Shown here: piece after piece, positions 10,431-21,476 of the stretch
Layout: each line of letters opens with the position of its first letter
Position numbering within the stretch: the first letter of the stretch is position 1
Assembly (NCBI RefSeq): GCF_002197845.1
Contig: NZ_NIDE01000009.1
Coordinates: 124,001 to 188,000 of the forward strand
Source: Fimbriiglobus ruber
GTDB lineage: Bacteria; Planctomycetota; Planctomycetia; Gemmatales; Gemmataceae
Direction of reading: 5' to 3'
Length of the DNA stretch: 64,000 nt
The notes under the pieces: model-generated
Told to the model about the DNA's origin: nothing
What the model saw: only the letters and a program-made list of their open reading frames with translations
Database searches by the model: none
Position numbers and translations under genes: made by a program

Positions 10431-10695
10431 CCTCCTGGTTGGAGAACTTGCAGTGAGTGGATGGGACGGACCATTCGAGCAGCAGTTGGTAGGCGCGGTC
10501 CCACCGCCGCGCGCTGTCGGGGTGGGTGCAGTCAGTGCGCAGCACCTTCCAGGATCGTTTCATGGGGTTCCTCCCGGGCGAGAACGGTCCCGGAAGGTGT
10601 AACAAATCGCAGACGACGTGATCAGCGGCTGTTCGACCGCCGCGGGGGAAGCTGAGCGGTTACGACCAGGCAGAACTTGTCATTTGCGATTAGCC
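8826..10695. mobile_element. serine-recombinase element between inverted repeats
   Basis: Near-identical inverted sequences lie at both ends of the recombinase gene. AGTCTAACCGCAAATGACAA at 8826-8845 matches, inverted, the stretch at 10677-10695 with 17 of 19 positions conserved. The left copy overlaps the codons for the last residues of the recombinase (RFCHLRLDYL). Terminal inverted repeats around a large serine recombinase suggest a discrete unit rather than a phage relic, but flanking duplications are not evident. Confidence 0.5.
10303..10563 (-). CDS. small hypothetical protein upstream of the recombinase
   Basis: An ATG at 10563 opens an 86-codon frame beginning MKRSWKVLRTDCTHPDSARR, with a Trp-rich helical start. 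It overlaps the recombinase start at 10430 by about 128 bases, and its second half looks like an out-of-frame reading of the recombinase. The first 45 residues look genuine; the rest may be an artefact of the overlap. It may be a leader or regulator of the recombinase. No family is recognised. Confidence 0.35.
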   Translation of the reverse strand: MKRSWKVLRTDCTHPDSARRWDRAYQLLLEWSVPSTHCKFSNQEDADANRDLCPGLDSAPGPNPNHRPTTRAPAADRDGPPVATPG

Positions 10696-10761
10696 CATCG
10701 ACATGACGCAGATTGGGTGCAGGCTAGTGCTGTGTCACACTTGTAATTTCGGGTAGGCATG

Positions 10762-11417
10762 CTATGTCGTGTTGAATTTTTGATTGACTTTTGATTTTAC
10801 CTTAATGAAACCTAGCACCAGATGAATGAGTCCGAGGAAGGTGGTCTTGAGCTTCTCATACCGGGTGTCCACCCGCCGGAATTGCTTCATCTTCCCGATC
10901 AATCGTTCGACCCGGTTTCGCTCGCGGTATCCGACCGGGTCAAACGCCCATGGCCGAACCCGGTTCTTCTTGTTCGGGATGTTCGCGAACACCCCGCGGG
11001 CGGTACACGCGTGCCGCTGCTGGTCCCCGTCGAACCCTTTGTCCGCGTCCAGTTCATCGATCACCGGAACGCGGTCCAGGGTCTTGTCGAGCATCGGTTC
11101 CAACCGGGTGGCATCACTCGCCGGCCCGGGGACCACTTCGACCACCAGGGCGGTGTTCTCATCCGACGCGGTGGCCACGACTTTGGTCGAGAACCCACCC
11201 CGACTCCGACCCAACCCCCGGGCGGTGGCCGACCTCTCCCGTCCGATCTTCTTGGCCTTCAGACGGGCCCCGGCCGCGTGCGCCTAGGCCCGGGAGAAGT
11301 CGCGTCGATCAGAACCCGGCGGATCGGACCGAACACCGGGTGGTCAGTCATGTGCGCGAACACGGCCGGGAGTTGGCCGGACGCCCTCCACAGCCGGAAC
11401 CAGTTGTACCCGGCACA
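10762..11417 (-). pseudogene. IS5 (IS427-like) transposase, 5'-truncated
   Basis: Reading from the junction at 11417, CAGYNWFRLWRASGQL and IRRVLIDAT are in one frame. The frame then changes, and a TAG interrupts it near 11285. The main body (11214-10762) reads GRSRGGFSTKVVATA, VIDELDADKGFDGDQQ, NRVRPWAFDPVGYRERN and VERLIGKMKQFRRVDTRYEK, a classic IS5/IS427 C-terminal half. The N-terminal third is missing. Its 5' boundary abuts a P-type ATPase stump, which points to a deletion rather than a simple insertion. Confidence 0.75.
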
Positions 11418-11501
11418 CCGCGCCGGGTTTATCGGCAGCGCCGCAAGGGTGTCGGCGACTGACGCGGTTGCGATCTCGGGTTCTGTCCCGGAAGAAGCCA
11501 C
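11418..11501 (-). pseudogene. N-terminal stump of a P-type H+-ATPase gene
   Basis: Between atpG and the truncated IS lies a short reading of SSGTEPEIATASVADTLAAL followed by PINPAR. It matches GTEPVIASASLPDTLEALHV and NPAT near the N-terminus of the intact P-type ATPase at 48011-50596. The match stops abruptly at 11418, where IS5 transposase sequence begins. A P-type H+-ATPase gene therefore probably once followed the N-ATPase operon in the same direction and was lost by an IS-linked deletion. Confidence 0.6.
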
Positions 11502-11549
11502 CGAAGGTGGAGCGCCGCGTCGGATTGCCTTTGGGCCGTTCGCATCGGG

Positions 11550-12464
11550 TTATCCTGTGTGGGATCCGGGGTGCGACGTCCCTTTGGACAACGATTCGTA
11601 GCCGGACAGGACGTCGAACAATTCTTCATCGATGGACGACTGGCGAAGCCGGCGGAACGACTGCGTCAGGCGCGCCACCAGGTCGTCGATGTTCTTTTCG
11701 GCCCGCTGCATGGCGGCCAGCCGACTCGCGTTTTCGCTGGCCAACGATTCGGCGCACGCCTTGTAAATCGAGACGAAGAGGTACTCCCGCACCAGAGCCC
11801 GCAGCGTCTGCTCCCGATCGCCGATCACCTCGGGTAGTTTACCGCTCGGCCAGGGGAGACGGGCCAGCCCGAGTCCCCATTGTGCGTCCAGTGGCAGCAA
11901 GCGCTGGCCGACAGGTTCATAAGACGCCCCGGACTTGGGGCCGTTGTGGAAGAGGAAGAGATGCCCGATCTCGCCCCCGCACCCGTGGGCTTCACTTGCT
12001 ACGAGAATCTGCCCGACGAGGGACGTGATGGCGTTGACTGAGGTGGGAACGACGAACGCTCCGACCGGCCGGACCCCGGCGTCCGCCAGTCGGGCGGAGA
12101 TGCGGTCGCCGACGGCCCAGACTTTCTTCGACCCGGGAACGGCGCTCAGCGCCTTGACGGCATATTCGGCCAGGACGTCGTTGAACTGACCGACCAGTCC
12201 CTGATCGGAGCCGAAAACGATGGCACCTGTCGTTCGCGACGTCCCGTTAGCGCCTTCCGTATGCTCAGGGACCGCGGCCGACTGCGTCCGTAGGCATACC
12301 GCCAGGCCCAGTTCCACGGCGTGAAAGTAGTCCCCCAGCGCAAGAACGGATCTTTCGTACTGCCCGATGCTCGAAGCCGCCAGGGCCTTCATCGAGCGAA
12401 CAACGGACTTCAGATCGCCCGCGCCGCCGATCTTGTGGCGCAAGCTCACGAGGGTGTCACTCAC
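11550..12464 (-). CDS. atpG: N-type ATP synthase gamma subunit
   Basis: Rotor shaft of the F1 sector. The 304-residue protein starts at a GTG (12464) overlapping the atpA stop as GTGA. The N-terminal helix begins [20 protein letters not shown] with [17 protein letters not shown], the typical gamma coiled coil. Mid-protein is [17 protein letters not shown], and the C-terminal helix has [20 protein letters not shown]. It is the last gene of an atpDCQRBEFAG block, as in N-ATPases. A much longer upstream extension in this frame is an antisense-like reading of atpA and is not part of the gene. Downstream is the P-type ATPase stump. Confidence 0.93.
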   Translation of the reverse strand: MSDTLVSLRHKIGGAGDLKSVVRSMKALAASSIGQYERSVLALGDYFHAVELGLAVCLRTQSAAVPEHTEGANGTSRTTGAIVFGSDQGLVGQFNDVLAEYAVKALSAVPGSKKVWAVGDRISARLADAGVRPVGAFVVPTSVNAITSLVGQILVASEAHGCGGEIGHLFLFHNGPKSGASYEPVGQRLLPLDAQWGLGLARLPWPSGKLPEVIGDREQTLRALVREYLFVSIYKACAESLASENASRLAAMQRAEKNIDDLVARLTQSFRRLRQSSIDEELFDVLSGYESLSKGTSHPGSHTG

Positions 12465-14077
12465 GGCGTGCCCTTGGGTTCGGGTTTGGGTGTGGCCTCG
12501 GGCCGGAACGGCGCGAGCGCCTTGCCGGCCGCGTCCAGAATCGCTTTGCGGTCGGGCTCGCTCAATTTTTCGTTTGCGAAAAACCGTTTGACGATCTCTG
12601 CCGAAAGAGTCCCGGCGGCCTGTCGGAGCGCCTGTTCGGCCGCCCGGACCTTGTCGAGCGGCACCGGATCCAGAAGCCCACCCGTCAGCGCCACCAGGAC
12701 GACGATTTGTTCGGGGACCGAGGCCGGTTCCGATTCCGGTTGTTTGAGGACGGCCCGGATCCGTTGGCCGTGGTCGATCACTTGCCGCGTGTGGTCGTCG
12801 AGCCGGGTGCCGAACTTGGCGAAGGATTCCAGTTCTGAGAACTGGGCGTATGCGAGCTTGAGGTCGCCCGCCACCGCGCGGTAAGCCGGGCGCTGCGCTT
12901 GCCCGCCGACGCGCGAAACCGACTTGCCCACATCGACCGCGGGCAAGGCGCCGAGTTCGAACAGCGTAGGCGAGAGGTAGATCTGTCCGTCCGTGATGGA
13001 AATGAGATTCGTCGGGATGTAGGCGGAGATGTCCTGGGCCTCGGTTTCGATGATGGGCAGGGCCGTGAGCGACCCGCCGTGAAAGTCGGGGCCGAGGTGC
13101 GTGGCCCGTTCCAACAGGCGGGAGTGAATGTAGAAGATGTCGCCGGGGAAGGCTTCGCGACCGGGCGGCCGGCGCAGCAGCAAGGACAGCTCGCGGTACG
13201 CACGGGCGTGGTGGGTGAGGTCGTCGTAGACGATGAGCACGTCCCGGCCCGCTTCCGTGAAGTGCTCGGCGATGCTGGTCGCCGCGTAGGGCGCGATGTA
13301 AGCGAGCCCGGGGGGGTCGTTGCCTTCGACCACGACGACGACGGTGTACGCCATCGCGCCCTTCTCGCGCAGGTTGGCGACCACCTTGGCCACCGACGCC
13401 GCGCGCTGGCCGATGGCACAATAGACGCACAGCACGTTCTGGTCGCGCTGGTTCAGAATGGCGTCGATCGCGATGGCGGACTTGCCGGTCTGCCGGTCGC
13501 CGAGGATCAGTTCGCGCTGACCGCGACCGATCGGAACGAGCGCGTCGATCACAAGGAGACCCGTCTGGAGGGGCACGGTGACGGGCGCGCGGTTCAGGAT
13601 GGGGGGGGCCGGGCGCTCGATGGGCAACCGCGCGCTCGACGCGACCGGCCCTTTGCCATCGAGTGCCACGCCCCGCGGGTCGATGACGCGGCCGATCAGT
13701 CCGTCGCCCACCGGCACGTCCATCACGCGCCCCGTGCGCTCGACCTCGTCGCCCGCCTCCAGGTGCTGGCAATCCCCGAGCAGCACGACGCCGATTTCGT
13801 CCTCATCGATGTTGAACGCGATGCCGTACAGGTCGCCTGGGAACTTGACCAACTCGTCGAAACCCACACCCGGAAGGCCGGAAACCTTGGCAATGCCGAC
13901 GGAAACGCCCGTGATCGTCCCCACCTCGCGCGGGGTCAGTTGCGGCGCGAACGCATCCCGCGCGCGGCCGATACCGGCGAACGCCCGGGCGTAGATGGCA
14001 TGAAGGTCGTCGGGTAAACGATCCAAGTGTCCGCCTTTGGAGCCGGGACTCCGGTTTGCGCCTGCGGTGCGGTTCAC
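12461..14077 (-). CDS. atpA: N-type ATP synthase alpha subunit
   Basis: Non-catalytic nucleotide-binding subunit of F1, 538 residues, close to normal length plus a Pro/Lys-rich tail. Visible motifs are [16 protein letters not shown] (Walker A), [50 protein letters not shown] and [12 protein letters not shown]. The start overlaps the atpF stop by ATGA, and the end overlaps atpG by GTGA, so the three subunits are translationally coupled. The sequence is the alternative N-ATPase type, inferred from operon order. No lesion is visible. Confidence 0.95.
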   Translation of the reverse strand: MNRTAGANRSPGSKGGHLDRLPDDLHAIYARAFAGIGRARDAFAPQLTPREVGTITGVSVGIAKVSGLPGVGFDELVKFPGDLYGIAFNIDEDEIGVVLLGDCQHLEAGDEVERTGRVMDVPVGDGLIGRVIDPRGVALDGKGPVASSARLPIERPAPPILNRAPVTVPLQTGLLVIDALVPIGRGQRELILGDRQTGKSAIAIDAILNQRDQNVLCVYCAIGQRAASVAKVVANLREKGAMAYTVVVVVEGNDPPGLAYIAPYAATSIAEHFTEAGRDVLIVYDDLTHHARAYRELSLLLRRPPGREAFPGDIFYIHSRLLERATHLGPDFHGGSLTALPIIETEAQDISAYIPTNLISITDGQIYLSPTLFELGALPAVDVGKSVSRVGGQAQRPAYRAVAGDLKLAYAQFSELESFAKFGTRLDDHTRQVIDHGQRIRAVLKQPESEPASVPEQIVVLVALTGGLLDPVPLDKVRAAEQALRQAAGTLSAEIVKRFFANEKLSEPDRKAILDAAGKALAPFRPEATPKPEPKGTP

Positions 14078-14988
14078 GACTTCGGGTTGGGCTCGGCTTC
14101 GAGCTTGGGATCGGACTTCGGGGCGGGCTTTGTCGGTTGGGACTTGACCCCGGTCGGAGTAGCAGCCTTCGGTCCGGTCTGGGCTTCCGGCTTCGACTCG
14201 GACTTGGCCTCGGGCTTCTCTTCGGCCTTCTCCTCCGTACGGAGGAGTGCGCCCGCGTTCTGTTCCAGCGTCCCTAGATAATCCCCGATGCTCCAGGCGA
14301 CCTTCTGCCCGCTGGCGGAGAGTTCGATGCCGCCGACCAGTTCCGGCACGGTCTCGAACTGGATGGGAATATCCGCCGAGAAGGTTTCGTTGAGCGCGGT
14401 TTGTATCGTTGTCTGCTGTGCCGGTGGCAGATCGAACGCGCTGCGCACGGGCACCGGGCGGGTCGCGGCCTTGAGGGCCGTCGCCAACTGGTCCTTTGGG
14501 GTGCCGGTCAAACCGCGCAGGCGCTGGACGAAGACCTCACACATGCTTTCTTCCAGGCTCGCGGTGGCGAGCGCCGCGAGCGCCTTGCGCGCGATCGCAA
14601 AGACCTCGTTTTGGGTCCAGCGGATGATCTCGTGGCTCAGGTTGCGCTGCTCGATTTGCAGCGCGTCCTCGCGTTCGGTGCGCACCGCGACGGCAGCTTT
14701 TTGCGCGTCGTCGAGCAACCGCTGGCGTTCGGCCTGGGCCTCTCCCGTCGCTTTGCTCAGGAGCGCGGCGCGCTGCTGATCGAACTCCTGGTTCTTGTGC
14801 TGGAACTCGTCGCGCTCTTTTTGGGCTTCGGCCATTTTCGCAGCAGCGCCCGCGAGTTCCGTGGCGATCCGCTTCTCCCGCGCGTCGATCGCCGCGAGAA
14901 CGGGCCGGTAGAGGAACCGCTTCAACAACCAGGCCAGGATGAGGAAGTTGACCGCTTCGGCGACGACCGTGAACCAGTCGATTGTCAT
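14074..14988 (-). CDS. atpF: N-type ATP synthase b subunit with a delta-like extension
   Basis: Peripheral stalk subunit of 304 residues, about twice the size of a standard b. One N-terminal membrane helix ([20 protein letters not shown], roughly residues 6-25) leads into a long charged coiled coil. From about residue 150 the sequence resembles the delta subunit: [16 protein letters not shown] and [18 protein letters not shown] followed by a short C-terminal helix. A Lys/Glu/Pro-rich tail ends it. No separate atpH is present, so this b-delta fusion probably supplies the F1 contact, as reported for N-ATPases. Confidence 0.9.
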   Translation of the reverse strand: MTIDWFTVVAEAVNFLILAWLLKRFLYRPVLAAIDAREKRIATELAGAAAKMAEAQKERDEFQHKNQEFDQQRAALLSKATGEAQAERQRLLDDAQKAAVAVRTEREDALQIEQRNLSHEIIRWTQNEVFAIARKALAALATASLEESMCEVFVQRLRGLTGTPKDQLATALKAATRPVPVRSAFDLPPAQQTTIQTALNETFSADIPIQFETVPELVGGIELSASGQKVAWSIGDYLGTLEQNAGALLRTEEKAEEKPEAKSESKPEAQTGPKAATPTGVKSQPTKPAPKSDPKLEAEPNPKS

Positions 14989-14991
14989 GGC

Positions 14992-15264
14992 CTACCCTTT
15001 CGCGATGACGTGATTCCAGAACGGGTTGGCGAAAATCAGGATCATCGAGACCACGAAGCAATAAATGGCGGTGGACTCGATCATCGCGAGCCCGACGAAG
15101 AGGGTCCGCGTGATGGTGGCGGCGGCGTCGGGTTGCTGGGCGAGCGAACCCAGAGCCGCCGCGACGGCCCGGCCCTCGCTGAGCGCCGGGCCCAGGCAGC
15201 CGAACCCGGTCGTGAGCCCGGCGGTCACGATCGAGGCCAGGGCGACGAGCGTCATGGGATCCAT
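14992..15264 (-). CDS. atpE: N-type ATP synthase c subunit (rotor ring)
   Basis: A 90-residue two-helix hairpin. Helix 1 carries GCLGPALSEGRAVAAALG with Glu30. Helix 2 carries GLAMIESTAIYCFVVSM with Glu63, Ser64, Thr65 and Tyr68. The E-S-T-x-I-Y pattern matches the Na+ ligand set of Ilyobacter-type c subunits. Having Glu rather than Gln in helix 1 gives a two-carboxylate site typical of N-ATPases. Whether it carries Na+ or H+ cannot be decided from sequence, because at least one two-carboxylate N-type ring has been described as proton-binding. The gene lies between atpB and atpF. Confidence 0.95.
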   Translation of the reverse strand: MDPMTLVALASIVTAGLTTGFGCLGPALSEGRAVAAALGSLAQQPDAAATITRTLFVGLAMIESTAIYCFVVSMILIFANPFWNHVIAKG

Positions 15265-15297
15265 AGCGTCTCCTGAGAAGGTTCGCGGTCGAACGCG

Positions 15298-15969
15298 TTA
15301 GCTCTCGCCGTCGCCCGTGGCGCCCGCGATGTAGACGGTGGCGAGGACGGCGAAGATGTAAGCCTGGACCATGCCGACGAGCAGGCCGAGCGCGGTCATG
15401 ACGATCGGGAAGAGGAACGGCGTGATCGTGAGCAGGATGCCGACGATCATCGCCCCGCTCATCATGTTGCCGAACAGGCGGACGGCGAGAGCCAGGGTGC
15501 GCGAGAACTCGCTGATGACGTTGAACGGGAGCATGATGAACGTCGGCTTCAGGTACGAGCCCAGGTACCCGCGCAGGCCCCGCGCCCGGACGCCGAAGAT
15601 CGGGACGGCCGCGAACACGCACAGTGACAACGCCACCGTCGTCGAGAGGGAACCCGTCGGCGGGTCGTACCCGGGGACGATGGTGAACAGGCTCGCCGTG
15701 GCGACGAACAGGAACATCGTGCCCAAGAAATCGAGGTACTTGTCCGGGTCGCGCAACCCCACCTCCCGGATTTGCTCCCGGATGCCCATTACCAGAATTT
15801 CGAGGCCGCTCTGCCACCGCGAAATCGGCCCGTCGGTCTTCAACTTCCGCGTGATCAGGACCGCGCCCGCGGTCATCACGAGCATCAACCCCCAGGTCGT
15901 GACGATGGTCGCGTTGAGGGTCACGAAGCCGTGCTGCCACAAGATTTTCTGGTCCGGACTAAGGTTCAC
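15298..15969 (-). CDS. atpB: N-type ATP synthase a subunit
   Basis: Membrane stator subunit of 223 residues with five or six hydrophobic segments. The essential stator arginine is recognisable as Arg164 in LAVRLFGNMMSG. SPFH-like or other domains are absent, so it is a plain a subunit. It overlaps the 3' end of atpR by 11 bases. With the c ring it forms the ion half-channels. The last helix has LLVGMVQAYIFAVLATVYIA with the conserved Gln-Ala-Tyr/Phe pattern. Confidence 0.95.
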   Translation of the reverse strand: MNLSPDQKILWQHGFVTLNATIVTTWGLMLVMTAGAVLITRKLKTDGPISRWQSGLEILVMGIREQIREVGLRDPDKYLDFLGTMFLFVATASLFTIVPGYDPPTGSLSTTVALSLCVFAAVPIFGVRARGLRGYLGSYLKPTFIMLPFNVISEFSRTLALAVRLFGNMMSGAMIVGILLTITPFLFPIVMTALGLLVGMVQAYIFAVLATVYIAGATGDGES

Positions 15970-16264
15970 GGCCGACCTCCTCCGCCAGACGGTGGGGCTT
16001 TTCTTCGTCCGGGCGGGTGAGCCGGGTGACGGCGGCCCGCGCGGCGAGGAAGCACGCGAGCAGCCTCGTCCAGTCCCCTTGGGCGACGAAATAAAAGCCG
16101 GCCAGGGCGACGCCCGTTCGCATCAGCATGCTGATGAGAAACCACGCCGCCGGTGCCGGAGAGGACACACCCTGCGGCACCGTCAACCACAAGCCGCCGA
16201 AGAACATTGCCCCGAGCACCAGGCTCGCCCGTCCGTCCAGCACCAGTGTCAGTCTTTCATTCAT
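15959..16264 (-). CDS. atpR: N-ATPase accessory membrane protein AtpR
   Basis: A small membrane protein of about 101 residues and three hydrophobic segments (ASLVLGAMFFGGLWLTV, AWFLISMLMRTGVALAGFYF, and a more amphipathic stretch with two Arg). AtpR is a hallmark of N-type operons and is thought to help c-ring or Fo assembly. I chose the ATG at 16264 (MNERLTLVLDG) because it overlaps the atpQ stop (AATGAATGA). The gene runs on into atpB with an 11-base overlap. Confidence 0.8.
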   Translation of the reverse strand: MNERLTLVLDGRASLVLGAMFFGGLWLTVPQGVSSPAPAAWFLISMLMRTGVALAGFYFVAQGDWTRLLACFLAARAAVTRLTRPDEEKPHRLAEEVGREP

Positions 16265-16587
16265 TGTTATTCGCCTGTTCATTGCGCATGGCCTTCTCCT
16301 CCTTGGCGACCCAGTGCCACGCGTTGAAGCACCCGAGCACCAGTCCCGCCACCAACAGAGCCAGGGTCCAGGAATGGGTGCCCGGGTGTCGCGCGTCCAA
16401 CCAGAGGCCGAGTGCCGCGCCGAGTAGCGTCGGAATCACTACCGACCAGCCGATCAGCCCCGTCATTCCCAGGCCGAACCAGACGCCCGGCGTGGGGTTC
16501 CGCCGCGCCTTCAGCTTGCGAGCCGCCTGTGCGGCGACCTCGCGGCTCAAGTCCGTCTCTTCGTTCGTGCCCTTCGCCTCGTGCTCG

Positions 16588-16595
<8 letters not shown>
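16257..16595 (-). CDS. atpQ: N-ATPase accessory membrane protein AtpQ
   Basis: 112 residues with a charged N-terminus (DLSREVAAQAARKLKARRN) and two membrane helices (GVWFGLGMTGLIGWSVVIPT and SWTLALLVAGLVLGCFNAWH). This fits the F0F1-ATPase gene-1/AtpZ-like family, called AtpQ when placed between atpC and atpR. It overlaps the atpC end by eight bases and the atpR start by eight. A role in Mg2+ uptake or complex assembly has been proposed for such proteins; nothing in this sequence decides it. Confidence 0.75.
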
Positions 16596-19602
<3,007 letters not shown>

Positions 19603-20382
19603 TTACACCCCAAGTTGCGGCCCGCCGATCGCAGCCCGGACAATCGCCAGAAACGGGTCTGCATGCAGGCTGGCGCCACCGATGAGGGCGCCGTCCACGC
19701 CCGGCCGGCTCAGCAGCGCGGCGGCGTTGTCCGGCTCGACGCTCCCGCCGTACGAGATGACGAGCGCCTGGGCCGCGCTCTCGCCGAACATCTGCTTGAA
19801 CCGCCGGCGGATGCCACGGTGAGCGTCCTCAGCTTGCGGGGGGGTGGCGTGGTGTGCGAAATTGCCGATCGCCCAGACCGGCTCGTACGCGAGACTCAGG
19901 CGACTCAGGTTCTCGGCCGTCACGCCGGCCAAGCCCAGGCTGATTTGCCGGTCGAGGACCGCTTCGGTCTGGTTCGCGTTCCGTTGGTCCAGGGTTTCAC
20001 CGACACACAAAATCACTTCGAGACCTGCGGTCAGGGCCACCCGCACCTTCTGGTCGATGAACGCATCGGACTCGCCGAGTTTGTGTCGGCGCTCGCTGTG
20101 GCCGAGGATTACGTACCGACAGCCGAGATCGAGAAGCATCGTCGAGCTGACCTCACCGGTGAACGCACCTTCCGCCTCGGGATAGAGATTCTGCGCCCCC
20201 AGCGCGATGCGGGTGCCCTTGAGGACCTCGCCGACGAGGGCGAGATAGGGGAACGGCGGACAGACGGCGACGCGGACGCGGGTTTCACTGCCCAAACCGT
20301 CCCGGATTGCCTTCGCCAGAAGACCGGCGACCGCGGTGGTGGTGTGCATCTTCCAGTTACCGATGACGAATTTATCGCGCAT
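19603..20382 (-). CDS. tpiA: triosephosphate isomerase
   Basis: Interconverts dihydroxyacetone phosphate and glyceraldehyde 3-phosphate. 259 residues, normal length. Catalytic residues are visible: Lys in FVIGNWKMHTTT, His in YVILGHSERRHKLGES and Glu in AYEPVWAIGNF. The phosphate loop is ISYGGSVEPDNA followed by GALIGGASL. It is the last intact gene of the carbon locus and would isomerise the triose phosphates from aldolase and phosphoketolase. It ends about 700 bases before the manA fragment. Confidence 0.96.
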   Translation of the reverse strand: MRDKFVIGNWKMHTTTAVAGLLAKAIRDGLGSETRVRVAVCPPFPYLALVGEVLKGTRIALGAQNLYPEAEGAFTGEVSSTMLLDLGCRYVILGHSERRHKLGESDAFIDQKVRVALTAGLEVILCVGETLDQRNANQTEAVLDRQISLGLAGVTAENLSRLSLAYEPVWAIGNFAHHATPPQAEDAHRGIRRRFKQMFGESAAQALVISYGGSVEPDNAAALLSRPGVDGALIGGASLHADPFLAIVRAAIGGPQLGV

Positions 20383-20441
20383 CTCTGCTTCTCATCCAGA
20401 TAAGTGATCGCGGACCTCGAAACGGCGTACCCGCGGTGCGG

Positions 20442-21476
20442 TCAACCGCGTTCGCGGGGCGTTTCCATCGCAGCCGTGTATTCGCCCCGGCGCGCCGCCC
20501 GGTTGCACTTGGCCCGATGGAGCAATGCGCCTTGGGCGGCTTTGACGTTGGTGTCGCGGCCGAGCCAGATATCCAAGGCGGGTTGCTGGATGGCGCGGGC
20601 GAACGAAAACGCCACCGCCCAGGGGAGCCGCGACGCGAATCGCAGATTCATGGCATTCAACCGGGCCGAGGCGAGTTCGGCGGATTGGCCGCCCGACAGG
20701 AACGCGACCCCCGGCACCGCGGCCGGGACGACCCGCAGGAGACACTGGACGGTCGCGTCGGCCACCTCGTCCACCGGTTCTTGCCTGGGGCAACTCGATC
20801 CCGCCAACACCATGTTGGGCTTGAGGATCAACCCCTCCAGCATCACCCCTTGGCCGCACAGTCGATCGAAGACCGTTCGCAGGACCTCCTCCGTGACCGC
20901 GCCGCACTTCGCCAGGGTGTGATCGCCGTCCATGAGGGTCTCCGGCTCGACGACGGGGACCAGTCCGGCTTCCTGGCTCAGCGCGGCATACCGGGCCAGC
21001 GCCTGCGCGTTGGCCTCGATGCACCCCCTGCTGGGAAGGCCGTCGCCGATCGCGAACACCGCGCGCCACTTGGCGAACCGGGCACCCATTCGGGCGTATT
21101 CGGCCAACCGGTCGCGTAACCCGTCCAGGCCTTCGGTGATTTTCTCGCCGGGGTGCATCGCCATGCTCTTGGCGCCGGTGTCCACCTTGATGCCGGGAAT
21201 GATCCCCGCATCGGTGAGGACTTTTACAAAGAGGGTGCCCGCCGTTGTCCGTTGGCGGATCGTCTCGTCGTAGAGGATCGCGCCGCTGATGCACTCGCCC
21301 AGACGGGGCGTGGTGACGATCAGCTCCCGGTACGCCCGCCGGGCCTCCTCGGTCTGGGGTATCTCCAACCGGCCAAATCGTTTGTTGCACGTGGGATTGC
21401 TTTCGTCCATCGCCAGCAGACCCTTGTCGTTGGCGACCAGCGCCCGCGCGGTGTCGAGTAGCTTTTGAGTGTTCAT
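20442..21476 (-). CDS. fructose-bisphosphate aldolase class I
   Basis: Schiff-base aldolase cleaving fructose 1,6-bisphosphate, about 344 residues. Diagnostic segments are [45 protein letters not shown] and [15 protein letters not shown], the last with the lysine that binds substrate. [19 protein letters not shown] is the phosphate-binding loop. The ATG at 21476 overlaps the phosphoketolase stop as ATGA, so the two are probably co-translated. Class I aldolases of this kind are metal-independent. The C-terminus is short but complete. Confidence 0.95.
   Translation of the reverse strand: MNTQKLLDTARALVANDKGLLAMDESNPTCNKRFGRLEIPQTEEARRAYRELIVTTPRLGECISGAILYDETIRQRTTAGTLFVKVLTDAGIIPGIKVDTGAKSMAMHPGEKITEGLDGLRDRLAEYARMGARFAKWRAVFAIGDGLPSRGCIEANAQALARYAALSQEAGLVPVVEPETLMDGDHTLAKCGAVTEEVLRTVFDRLCGQGVMLEGLILKPNMVLAGSSCPRQEPVDEVADATVQCLLRVVPAAVPGVAFLSGGQSAELASARLNAMNLRFASRLPWAVAFSFARAIQQPALDIWLGRDTNVKAAQGALLHRAKCNRAARRGEYTAAMETPRERG

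Noticed and set aside
12465-13772. N-terminal extension of the gamma subunit frame
   Set aside because: It overlaps atpA entirely in another frame; the GTG at 12464 gives the normal N-terminus.
12899-14017. Long plus-strand open frame opposite atpA
   Set aside because: It is an antisense shadow of a conserved gene in high-GC DNA; composition is Arg/Asp/Val/His-rich and shows no family motif.
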